Shown: positions 20,637 through 30,872 of the stretch, one piece after another | How positions within the stretch are numbered: position 1 is the stretch's first letter | Layout: every line of letters starts with the position of its first letter | Assembly: GCA_021464525.1 (NCBI GenBank) | Contig: JADRCO010000282.1 | Location: forward strand, 1-39,301 | Source: Rhizophagus sp. LPA8_4_AMF | Taxonomy: Eukaryota; Glomeromycota; Glomeromycetes; Glomerales; Glomeraceae | DNA length: 39,301 bases | Reading direction: 5' to 3' | The notes under the pieces: generated by a model | Database searches by the model: none | What the model was told of the DNA's origin: nothing | Seen by the model: only the letters and a program-made list of their open reading frames with translations | Position numbers and translations under genes: made by a program

Positions 20637-22898
20637 ATGCCTTCAGTTACCCTCCAGAAACCTGAGGATAAGGCAGCGATAAAGAAGTCCCTGTCCGGAA
20701 ATGTAAGACTTTTTTTCTTCTTTTATTGAAGTTTGTTACTATCAATTCAAACATATTTTCGTCACTTATAGAAAATTTTGACCGCGACAGTTGCCCGACT
20801 TTATGTTGCGTATCCTGATCCAAATGCTTGGACATATACTAAAATTATGGGAGCAGTTGGTTTTGTTAGGGATAATTCAAAGAATTCGTTTTTTTTCAAA
20901 GTCGTTGACTTACTTGTAAGTTCGTTTTTATTATTCAGGGGTTTCTCGTTCTCAATCGTTATTTTATAACATTTTGTGTCATTCTATTTAATTAAGGGAG
21001 ATCGTGGTATAATATGGGAACAAGAACTCTATAAAGATTTCCAATATACTGAAGAAACTCCATTTTTTCATACTTTTGCTCTCGATGTAGGTACAATAAA
21101 TTTGATCTTTCAGTGATAAAATTAATTGTATTAATTCCATTCTTTTTTTAATATAGGAATATCTTGCTGCTTTTTCTTTCGCTAATGAACAAGAAGCAAA
21201 AAGCTTTTACAAAAAAGTTATTAATAGAGAAAAACTTCCTTCAAAGTGTATGTTATTATATAATTTTATCTTTATTACCCAATTATTCATAAAAATTTAT
21301 TTCGATTATTTTATATATAGCCAAGAAATCCCAAAAAGAAAATAAAAATGGTGGTGGATTTTTTGGAAAAAAGAAAAAGAAAATTAAAATCGATAAATCA
21401 AATATCGGGGCACCTACAGAATTTAGGCAAGAACTTTGATCTCTAATATCATTGTATAAACGTAAACATGTATACACATATTTGGAAATAAAATATTAAC
21501 TTTTAAAATTTTTACATAATTAGACATCTTGGACACATTGGATGGGATGAACAGAAAGGATTTGATGTAAGTATATGAAAGTTTTTTGGTAAAATTAAAT
21601 AATAAGTAAAGAGGTTAATTCTTTTTGTATATTATTATATAGGTTCAAAACATCAATCCTGAATGGAAAAACGTGATTGATCAATTAGGAGAATTTGGTG
21701 TTAGCAAGGTTAATATCATTTTATGGGAATAGTTTTTGTTATTATAATACTTTTATTTAAATTAATTTGATTTGATTCATTATTACTTACAGGAAGACAT
21801 AGCACAAAACGCTGAATTCATACATCAATTTCTTGAAACAAATAAGAAAGAACCTCGTAAACAAGCTAAGAAAGGACCCCCGCCACCAACAAGACGTACT
21901 GCACCACAACCTCCTAAAAAGAAATCACCACCACCACCGCCTGCTCGTAGACCTGTTACAGGGCCTACTACTCCAATTCGTGATTCACTTCAGCTCCCAT
22001 CTCCTGCGAAAGTTAATTCTCCACCAACTTCACCATCTTTTTCGCCTAAAATATCTCCTACTCCTACTCCACCACCTCCACCCCCAACTAGTGCTCCTTC
22101 ACTTCCACCTATCCCACATACTATTCCCTCACGTTCCACTCCTCAACAACCTGCAGCTGCACCTCCACCTCCACCTCCTGTTCGTCCGCCTACTTTTAAC
22201 AATACTCCCCCACCAATTCCACCTGCGAGAGTAACTAATTCAAGTCCAGTGCCTCCACCGCTTCCACCAACTCGTGTAGTTCCTCAACCTGCACCACCTT
22301 CTCCACCACCGCCACCACCTTCAACCGGGGCACCGCCTCCACCACCACCTCCTCCTCCTCCTCCAGCAGGAGGACCGCCACCACCTCCACCTCCACCTCC
22401 TCCGGCAGGAGGACCGCCACCACCACCGCCTCCTCCTCCTCCGGCGGGAGGACCTCCACCACCACCATCACAGCCACCAACAACTACTCTTTCACGTGAA
22501 GCTCCTCAACAAGATGGTAGAGCTAACTTAATGGAAGCTATTCGTAGTAGGGGTGGATTTGGTGCTGGTGGTTTGAAATCTGTAAGTAAAATGTGACACT
22601 TATTTTGTTAGGTTTTTTTAAAAAATAACCCATTATGACTAATATATTTCCTATTAGGTTGGTGAACCTGTTCGTCAATCAACGTTCACAGAAGAACCTT
22701 CAAGTCCAAGCGGAAATGATACTAATTTGGCTAAAACATTAGCTGATGCGTTAAAGAAACTAAATAAAGATATGGGAAGTGATGAATCCGGTAAGTTATA
22801 CAAGATACAATGCATTCTTTTTGATAAATATTGATTAATTGCTAATTTGCTATTGATTCACAGATGCTGACGATGATGATGAATGGGATACGGAGTAA
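20637..22898 (+). CDS. LAS17: WASP (Las17/Wsp1) homologue with WH1, CRIB, polyproline, WH2 and acidic tail, 520 aa, 10 exons
   Basis: Exons: 20637-20702, 20772-20915, 20997-21086, 21157-21247, 21321-21426, 21524-21566, 21643-21708, 21793-22581, 22658-22790, 22864-22898; total 1563 nt. WASP activates Arp2/3 for branched actin at endocytic sites. WH1/EVH1 domain about 20-130 (TATVARLYVAYPDPNAWTY, WEQELYKDFQY, FHTFALDEYLAAFSFANE). A basic patch (KKKKKIKIDK, 147-156) joins directly to a complete CRIB: I159-x2-P162-x2-F165-x-H167-x2-H170-x-G172. A proline-rich region (about 210-430) has tandem AGG-plus-ten-Pro units. WH2 (RANLMEAIRSRGGFGAGGL, about 446-464), a C helix (LAKTLADALKKLNK) and acidic DDDDEWDTE with its Trp close the protein. 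The intron after exon 5 is GC-AG and splits the CRIB. Profilin, also in this window, is a natural ligand of the polyproline. Confidence 0.95.
21427..21523 (+). other. Non-canonical GC-AG intron inside the CRIB of WASP
   Basis: The donor is AG|GCAAGA and the acceptor TAATTAG|ACA; length 97 bp. Splicing here joins EF-R-HLGHIGWD and restores the CRIB motif. No GT donor nearby does: the next GTs lie after the in-frame TGA at 21438-21440. Read-through would end the protein three residues after Arg166. Confidence 0.85.
22340..22470 (+). repeat. 39-nt tandem repeat coding for AGG plus ten prolines
   Basis: Within WASP exon 8, near-identical units encode AGG followed by ten Pro, about three times in a row. 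Third-position changes (CCA/CCT/CCG) show some divergence between units. Copy-number variation here would change the number of profilin/SH3 docking sites. Confidence 0.75.
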
Positions 22899-23555
22899 AA
22901 TTTATTGAATTATTGTCTAAATTATTTTATTTTTTTATCCGTAATAAAATATTATTATCAATAATTAATTGTAATTTTGAATCACACATTAAAACGTTGT
23001 TTTTTTAGAACGTTTTTAAGTAGATAAACTAATTTAAATATCATTAACTATATATGTAAAAAAAAACTTAGAGACAATAAAAGAAAATACAAATTAACAA
23101 ATCAGTATCTAAGTGACCAACTTTGTTTTTCTTTTTGGTAATTTGTAACAAACGTGACAATTTTATTTAAATCCCTAAATTCAAATTAGCCCAGCTGGGC
23201 GGTAAAGTGAATGTTCAAATGATGCATCACGTGTAACTAAATATTTATTTGCATACGGCGTTAACATATACACGATTGAATCAAAGTTTTTTCTTTCATG
23301 ATGTGGAATGTTTCGGTTGAGACAACTATGATAACTATTCAAAAAGTTCATCTGAAAAATTAAAATTAAAAATTCAGATATAATAATTAATAAAAGACAT
23401 ATATATATATTATCCCAGTCTACAAGACCTTTTACGAAGAATATAATATTAAACGTGTATATATATATTATATGCGATATGATATTAAGTTATGGTAACA
23501 TCATTTAATTGAATTAATATATAGGAGTATACATGGGGGCATAATTATTTCAGAT
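22899..23555. other. AT-rich spacer after WASP
   Basis: No coding signal. Holds the WASP 3' end (AATAAAATATTATTATC just downstream of the stop) and CACGTGTAAC at 23228-23237, which is also the CGTGTAAC core seen in the NDK/PPCDC promoter. TA-rich simple sequence lies near 23400 and 23460. Confidence 0.55.
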
Positions 23556-23720
23556 AATTCGGCATTAAAGCGGCGTAATGGTGAAATATATTACACCAAA
23601 TTTCTGTTCAAAGATTCATATTACACCAGTATTACACCGCGAATTGGTGTAATATTTCGGCATCTAATTCAAAGGTCACAAAATTGGCCGGCATTATTGT
23701 ATTCGGCCGGCATTAAGAAT
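23556..23720. repeat. Small hairpin repeat with TATTACACC and GGCCGGCATTA copies (MITE-like?)
   Basis: TATTACACC occurs at 23589-23597, 23619-23627 and 23630-23638, and inverted as GGTGTAATA at 23646-23654. The last two form a 9-bp stem with a 7-nt loop. GGCCGGCATTA occurs twice as a direct repeat (23686-23696 and 23705-23715), and CGGCATTAA also at 23560-23568. The density of short direct and inverted copies in 160 bp suggests a small non-autonomous mobile element or its remains. I cannot define terminal repeats or target duplications. Confidence 0.5.
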
Positions 23721-23751
23721 TTGAGTTGACAAAAGACGTAAACGAAAAAAT

Positions 23752-24273
23752 GCACCACAAACTACTAGGGGATAATACGACTGTAGTCCTGGTGTGTAGG
23801 AATCGTGAGGCTGTAATGGCCTTGAGTGAGCTTGCATACCTAATATAGGGTTATGGGAGGGTATCTAGATGGTTGTCCGTTGCACCATGGTCCTTGAGTA
23901 GGTGGTCGTGACAGCTGGGTGGGGTTTTCAAATATAGAAGCCTGGTTTAACCTTGTCGTGGTCACTAGTACTTGAGGGACTTTCTCAGGTCTGTGGTTGG
24001 TACAATGATACCCTCCTGGATAGTGTTAGGTTGGTGAACAGCTAGGGAGGTATTAACTCCTAATGGCTAAAAGTAACTCCTAACCCTGACAAAGTAACAA
24101 AAAAAAATACGCACCACAACGACCCTTCGTGGGTCTATGGTGGTATAATTGAGTACCGCTTGGTCTATGGTATGTTGTAGTTGGGTTGAAGGGGTGTGCC
24201 TTATAGGTCATCCGTATATATATCCATAGATACCTCCTATTGCCACCAAAGGGAGCAAAAAAACGCACCACAA
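23752..24273. repeat. GC-richer repeat block in two units, each from GCACCACAA to an A-run
   Basis: The base composition here is visibly richer in G and C than the flanks. GCACCACAA appears three times in the same orientation, each right after an A-run: 23752-23760, 24111-24119, 24265-24273. This divides the block into units of 359 and 154 bp, each ending in a run of seven or more A. Inside unit 2, GGTCTATGGT is repeated at 24132 and 24162. The A-tailed head-to-tail arrangement resembles non-LTR/SINE-type copies, but no pol III boxes or ORF were recognised. A 78-codon minus-strand frame (24080-24316) crosses the unit border and looks incidental. Confidence 0.55.
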
Positions 24274-27228
24274 CTAGACAAGTACCAATATGATTAATAG
24301 ATAGAATTAACGACATGATTTAGTACTTAATCAGTAGCTTTGAAATTCAAAATTTAGATATCATTTTAAGAAATGGTATTCGATATATCATTGCAACAAG
24401 TAAAAAATGGATTTTTTCGCTCTCGGTAATTTTAAAATAGAACAAAGTATTTTATCTAAAGAAACAACAGCATCAAATATAATAATTTCAAAATTTAATA
24501 TGACTTGAAAACCCCGTAACACTCAATATTATTATATAAACTACAAGTTACTGATAAAAAAATTTTTTCATATCATTACTTTTGTTAAAAAATTCTATTC
24601 ATTCGAATAAAACAATAATATGGTTAAAGTGTTTTTTTTTTGTAAAATATGATGTTTCATAAGATAAAGATGCCTTTTTATACAAATAAAATAAATAATT
24701 TTAAAAATATTTAACGCTTTTTCAGTAATCTCTAATTCAGAAGTTTAATTTAAAAATTAGTCAATTGAAAAATTAACTCTTTTGTACAAAACAACCGTGA
24801 ATACCAATAAAGTCTCAATTAATTAAAAGAGAATTTTTATTAGCAGTAGTTTTTTTAACTAAATTTTTTATCACTTCTCTAAAATTCTAAAGTTGTTAAT
24901 ATTTTGTTACCATTATTTGACTCATCATCATTTTACATGTTTCAACATATATATGGATCATAAAGTACTAATAGAGGAAACATATCAAGAGTTGGTGGTT
25001 TGAAGAATTGATGGAAGTGGTAGGGATACTGGAACTGAATTAGTTACTCTTGGAGATGGAATTAGTAGCAGAGGTGGACATGGAGGTACTTTAAATGAAA
25101 AAGTCGGCGAAATTATATATAAAGCTAGAGATAGCTCACAGGAAGTGAATGCTGAATTGTATCACGAATTGAATAGATAGACACTGTAGTCTGTGAGCGG
25201 GTTGTGATAATTTCTTTTAACGGTGGTGTGAGCAGTCCACTTGATGGAATGCGATGGGATCTTTCATAACTGATTTACGAGATTCGTTTCAGAACTTTAA
25301 AGTCAAGTCATTTTATTATTTTACCGAAATCATTGAATAGGATTCAAATATACTTAATTTCATTGAGAATTACATTTTACTTATTTTACTTTTAAAATAG
25401 TTTGAGAGAATTTTACACTATTTCCTGGTTGGGTGGCGAACTATTCTTAGTATTATTCGTATGAACGAATTCAGCGTTTTCTACCATAAAATATAAATTA
25501 AATCAAATTATTTTTTTGAAAGACTATTACAATCAAGATAACATTATCAAGACCTATTAATTGATCAAGTCTTTCTTTTCCAAAGTTGATGGTTTGCACC
25601 TATTAAACAACATTTAAATTATTTATCAAATATAAACTTACATTCCAATTCGATATGTCCAAGATATCATTTTCAAAAATATATGCATGTAATATATATT
25701 TAATAGACATATACGTATATTATGTATTATATTCTTGCAGTAGCACCGCTTAAAGAGATCTTAATCACGTAGAAGAGAGTTATTATCAAATAAATTGGTA
25801 AAAGAAGAACCCCATTTCACATCATCATTTATATCTATTGATTGAATTTTGATCCTATTTGCAGTAAGCTTAAACCATTCGTTGTTAATAATATTTTGTT
25901 TACCAAGATTTCATGGGTCGAAAGTGACAAAAACCAAGCTTTTCCCTCCCTTAAATTTTAAGAGATTATTTGAAGAGGGAGAAAAATTCATTAGAGTGGA
26001 AGGATAAGATTCATATGGCTTTGGATATTACTAGCTTGTTTATATACATTATAATTAAAACCAAATTATTAATAATCGAATAATAAAACACTTGGAAGGA
26101 AGCTTCCTATAAAAGCTTTGACTTCTTGTTCATTAGCAGCAAGGTATTCCATAGTAAAAAAAAGTATACTTATATCGAAGTCATCAAGGGCAAAGATATG
26201 AAAAATGATATAAAAACGTACACAAATATTAATAACAAACCATTAAGTCGAAATTTGAAAAAGAATATTTAATTACAACAAATAAAAACAAAGTTCAAAG
26301 CATTTGGATCAACATAAAGCCGGGCAACTATTGCGGCCAAAATTATAAGTGACAAATAATAACCTTCAAAGAAAGATTCCAGGTAACTAACAGAATACTT
26401 GGCTTTTTTCAATAAAAAAAATGCAAAAGAGAAGAAATAAACTTAAAATTAGCAAATTATTCATTGTAATAAAATCAAATGAAACTTCTTAATTTGTTTA
26501 AATTTGATATAACGTGAATGATTTTTCAAATCAAAACACAATATATCAAAAAAAAAACACGAAAAAACTTATAAATTGATTTTATTTATTTTTTTTTTAA
26601 AAAAAAAGTTACATAAAAATATCTTTCTTTTTAAATTTTTTTTTTTTTTTATGCTTAGGTTTTGTTAAAATAAAATCATAAGAATTTACCATAGATGAAA
26701 TTTTAATTTTAGGAAGGTAAAATAAAAAAAAAGGTAATTGATACAAAAAAAGAAAATATATATATAAAAAGTCTATTTTTTATAACAAAAAATTTTCTAC
26801 ATTTTTTGGGTTTTTTTTTTATACTTTGGATATCTTGTGAAGGTAGATCTTTTTTTCTTTTTTTTTCTTTTTTTTTGTTTGTGATTTCGATAAAATTTTT
26901 TGGGAGGAAATTGTGTAATAATATATATATACTGTATTATATATAACAGAAAGTTCGTTATAAAATAAACCTAACCGATCCACTTTTTTTTTGTAAAGAA
27001 AATGAAATTTTTATAAATAAAATAAAATAACGGTGAGATTTTTTTTTTTTGCTTGCAAAAAAAAAAATTCATTCGATTGCGATTTTTTTTTGAAAAAGTT
27101 TTTTTTTTTTTTTTTTTTTTATAATTTAAATAATTTTTTTTTTTTTTATAAAAATATCCACAGATCTAAAAAAATGTTACGTTTTTTTTTCTATTTTCTG
27201 AATTTTATCCATTCATTAGCAGATGAGA
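24274..27228. other. Gene-poor AT-rich spacer between convergent WASP and sestrin
   Basis: About 3 kb with no supportable intact gene, apart from the possible coding relic at 24953-25180. The last 650 bp (about 26570-27180) is dominated by long T and A runs directly downstream of the sestrin stop. No tRNA, rRNA or transposon ends were recognised. Confidence 0.55.
24953..25180 (+). pseudogene. Possible degraded coding fragment (76 codons with one internal TGA)
   Basis: From ATG 24953 the frame reads 16 codons, meets TGA at 25001-25003, then stays open for 59 codons to TAG 25178-25180. The open part has a more protein-like mix (LVTLGDGISSRGGHGGTLNE, IIYKARDSSQEVNAELYHEL) and fewer A/T runs than the flanks. 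A different frame is open just downstream (CERVVIISFNGGVSSPLDG). No family was recognised; chance is a real alternative. Confidence 0.25.
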
Positions 27229-30200
27229 TTAATCAATGACCCCATCTATATCATTCTTTCCCTTTTCCCATCTCATAACACATGATAATCCATAAACTAG
27301 TTCTGCTTGTTTACGTGCTTCAACAGCAATCAAATTTATATGACATTTTTCTTCTTCGCGTAAACGAAATCCTACACCTCTCCAATCGTTATATCTAATC
27401 TCTTCAGGTGTGCAGCAAACCTAATAGAGAGAATAAAGAGAGTAAATTAACGTTGAATAAAATTTTAGTTTTTAAGATAACCTTTGACCAACCTTCTTGA
27501 GAAAAGCTTTAATCTTTTTATTAAGAAATGTATTAATGTCACGATATTCATAATCATCCTTGTATAATCCGAATAATCGTTGGACATAGTACCAAATTGC
27601 TTGTCGAAGTGGAGTTGTATCCAAATCAGATCGGTATGAATGGAATAAACTATCATTTAATATAAAGAAGTTTAATATCTAAATCATGCATAAAAAGAAT
27701 CTCAATAAAAAATAATAATATATTATATAATACCTGTAATCAGTAAAATCTCGAATTTCTGTAAATTCTCGATCTAATACTTCGCCTATATCCGGCAAAT
27801 AGTTATTTACCATTATAACACCCTGATCTTCCCAGCAATAATCTTGTAATTTAAATACGCTATATTCAGAACTATTAACAGAAAAGTCTGTATAATGCAT
27901 CTCTACATTTGGATCAAGAAACCTTGAAAAATCTTCTGCAGGCGGTGGATTATATGCTAAAGTACGAGGAGTACTCGTGTTTGAGAAAAATTCTTGAGGA
28001 AATGAGTATGGTGTTACATCTGTTTCGTCCGTAAATGCTAAAAATTGTTTTTGAATATTCGTTTGTAAATAGTTAATTGTTAGTAAAATTATTAAAGAAA
28101 TTTCTAATAATGACCAAAAAAAAAACGCCCAAGTTAGATACTCACTCTCCTCATCAACATTGTCAAATCCAGGAACTCTTGGAAAAGAATAAGAACCATC
28201 ACTAGATACTGATCCATAAACCATTTGTCTATCTTCTTCCCTTTCCTCTCTATTACGTAAATTTAATCGTCTAATTAATTGACTTGTATGGTTAATTTCT
28301 AAATCATTGCGTTCCCGAGTTGAAGAGTTTGGAATGGGAATAGGGTCTGAAGCTATAACTGATTCCGTAGTAGTGCTTACAGTATCAGATTCTCCAGGCT
28401 GTTCTTCTAATGTAACGCCTAATCCGATTAAAACTTCCGCAGGAATGTTTTCCGGACTCAAAACTCCAATAGAACTCCCAGATTCTTCAATAGGGGAATT
28501 AGGAGTAAAAGGTGGTTGTTCACAATTGCCTCCAGCACTATCATATTCTGGGACAATTCCACATCCTAATACATAACTGCTTAAACTATGAAAAGTGCTC
28601 ATTATCAAAATAACATGAACAATCTCAGCGATCGTCCATTGTTCCTGTGGGTTTTGTGAATTTGGTGGACGTCTAACCAATGCGCCAATATGTGATGGTT
28701 TAAGACGCCATGGTTGATTTGCTAATATAGTATTCAGTGTAGCCAAATTACGGATTTTTGCTGGTACATGTTGAAGACCTTGTAACCAATCAATATTCCC
28801 TCCATACATTAGAAAGTCATTTGTAAGTTTTGAAACAATATATTGACATTTAAACTCTGACGCAGCCTGAAAATCATGAAGGATTAAAAATTTTTATTAA
28901 AAAAAATAATGAAAATTTTATTATATAACTTACCATTATTCCAATATAAAATCTCCAACTTAGAGGTACAGGACCATTATTAGGATCTCTTACAATAATA
29001 TCATAAGACTCTTGATATCTTTCCATAAAACTAGGAAAATAAGCCAAAATTCGATAAAAATGACTCAATCTTGCTAATTTAATAAAAGTATCAATCATCA
29101 ACTTTCTAACTAAATCATCAGGCTGTCTGCCTACTGGTAAACTAGGAGGACTTGTTGGATATAAAGGAGTAGCTGGAGTTAATGGTTGTTGAATTACTCG
29201 TGGTATTTCTTCGGAAAATGATGACGAATTAGATGATGATGATGAACTAGATGTAGAATATCCAGAAGGAGTTATGGAACGAGGGGTGCTTTCTGTAAGA
29301 GTACTATTCGTATATTCTATTGGCCATTCAAGTGTTATTATGTCTTGAGGTGCGATAAAGAACGATGGAGATGGATTGATTGGTGATGGTACCGGAACGT
29401 TCATTTGCTATTAAAAAATAAGAACAAGATTTCAAAAAAAAAAAGAAAGAAAAATTAGTTAACAAAAGGTATTATTTTGAAAATTTTATTATACTTTTGA
29501 ATAATTATAATTAAAAAAAAAATCTTTTGTAAACATATTATTATTTACTTGTACCGTAATTATATAATAATTTCTTTAAAAATGAAATTACGTGTACAAT
29601 ATTTACATTCTATTTTGTATGAAACATTTCAATTTCACATTTTGCAAGTTAATATTAATAAGGGTAGGAAAGATGCGAAAGTAAAATTCGAAAAAGATTG
29701 CCTAAAATTCAACGATCAAATAATATCAAATTTCTTTCTTTCTTTTCTTTTTTTTTTAGAGATAATCTTGCTTGTTCTCAATATTTTTTTATTTGTTTCC
29801 TCTATTAATTTTCAAATTTTTTTTCTTTTTTTGGGGCTTTTTTTTTAAAAAAAATATATATAATATATATATATATATAAAAGAACCATTTCAAATTTTT
29901 TTTTTCCGTAGTATACACTGAATGAAATAAGGTTTCACTTTTTTTTGGTATATTAAAGATAAAAAGGTAAATTGCTAGTTGACAATAAAGCAAAACAAAC
30001 CAAATTCAATTTAAGATAAAGAAAAATATGGAAATAAATATTTTTTTTAGATAACTTACTTTTTTTTTTATTAACATTTTATTAATAAATAAATCAACGG
30101 ATCGTGGCGCAGTAATATCATTTTTTTTTTTTAACGTTTTAACGAAGTTCCAAACTTTTGATAGACAAATAAATAAATTCTAGAATGAAAAGAATGAAAA

Positions 30201-30872
30201 TCTTACCCTAAGTTTCTTTAAACATCTATTAAAAGAATTTCTAACATCGGAGAAGGGGCAATCGATAGACATACGTAACATTGCCAAAATAAGCAATCTA
30301 AGATATTCCTTCCTTTCTTCCTCAGATTTCTCTATATCATCAGGAGAATTTTCATCAGCGGAATTTCTTCGAGAATGATCACTGGCTAGTCCATCCGGAA
30401 ACCCGTTCCGTTGAAATTCCATTTGATTTACATAACCTCCAAAATTTTCACCGTTAACACCTTCATTTACATGTGAATGATGAATGTTCGGAGAAGGAGC
30501 ATAAGAAGAAGCAGATGCTGAACCCGATCCATCAGTGAACAACGGAGAATTAAAAGGTGATAATGATGAAAGTGGAGTGACCAACACATTATTGAGTGGA
30601 GAAGACACACCAGATACATTTTCCCTGTCACCTGTTGTTGATACTACAGTTCCAGCTGTTTCAGATGGATAAGAATCTTTTGCCAAATTCTTTAATAATT
30701 GAGTTATTCTATCAGATGCATTTGCACGTTCTTTTGGGTCTGTAGTTAATAAACCATTAAAGAGAGCCACACGAGTGCGGAATTCTCTGAAAGCTCTAGC
30801 TCGACTTTCTTCTGTTGATGGTGCAAAATTACTGTTATTTTCAACTGGTTGTTGTTGTTCAGATGTTGTCAT
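27229..30872 (-). CDS. Sestrin (PA26 family), 837 aa, 6 exons
   Basis: Exons in coding order: 30872-30207, 29407-28934, 28866-28146, 28037-27734, 27649-27493, 27420-27229; total 2514 nt. Animal sestrins restrain TORC1 by binding GATOR2 and sense leucine. Diagnostic blocks: PLSWRFYIGIMAAS, GGNIDWLQGLQHVPAKIRNL, LATLNTILANQPWRLKPSHI, WTIAEIVHVILIMSTFHSLS then SYVLGCGI, LQDYCWEDQG, DTTPLRQAIWYYVQRLFGLY, and EEKCHINLIAVEARKQAELV. By alignment with human SESN2 (from memory), C387 and Y389 match C125 and Y127, but L394 replaces H132. D732-T733 and R737, and E798 and H801, match leucine-pocket residues. Exon 1 (222 aa, with MSIDCPFSDVRNSFNRCLKK) is joined over a long 799-bp intron and is the least certain part. 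Long Ser/Pro-rich and acidic inserts make it far longer than animal sestrins (about 480-550 aa). Confidence 0.88.
28038..28145 (-). other. Stop-free 108-bp sestrin intron (multiple of three)
   Basis: Donor A|GTGAGT, acceptor TTTTTAG|CA and a CTAAC branch-like site support splicing. Yet the 36 codons read through in frame without a stop and encode a strongly hydrophobic stretch (WAFFFWSLLEISLIILL). Retention would give an 873-residue isoform with a possible membrane segment. Confidence 0.75.
29408..30206 (-). other. Long first intron of sestrin (799 bp)
   Basis: Donor CTTAGG|GTAAGA and acceptor TTTTTAATAG|CAAATG, phase 0. It is several times longer than other introns here and full of T runs. 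No credible exon was found inside. It may hold an alternative promoter, since exon 2 itself begins CAA-ATG and an ATG start there (29404) would give a protein that still keeps the whole sestrin core. Confidence 0.55.

Noticed and set aside
21439..21523. A GT donor downstream of the WASP GC site
   Set aside because: All GTs after 21426 lie beyond the in-frame TGA at 21438-21440, so none can restore the CRIB.
22235..22483. 82-codon minus-strand ORF in WASP exon 8
   Set aside because: It is the antisense of the proline tract, so it reads as poly-Glu/Val, a well-known shadow of CCN repeats.
24080..24316. 78-codon minus-strand ORF with VVVRFFAPFGGN
   Set aside because: It crosses the boundary between repeat units and has no recognised domain, so it is better explained as part of the repeat block.
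27033..27239. 68-codon + strand ORF of Phe/Lys runs
   Set aside because: Produced by poly-T and poly-A tracts next to the sestrin 3' end.
29549..29848. 99-codon + strand ORF inside the sestrin first intron
   Set aside because: Runs through T-rich sequence giving Phe/Leu/Ile runs. It has no motif and lies antisense to the intron.
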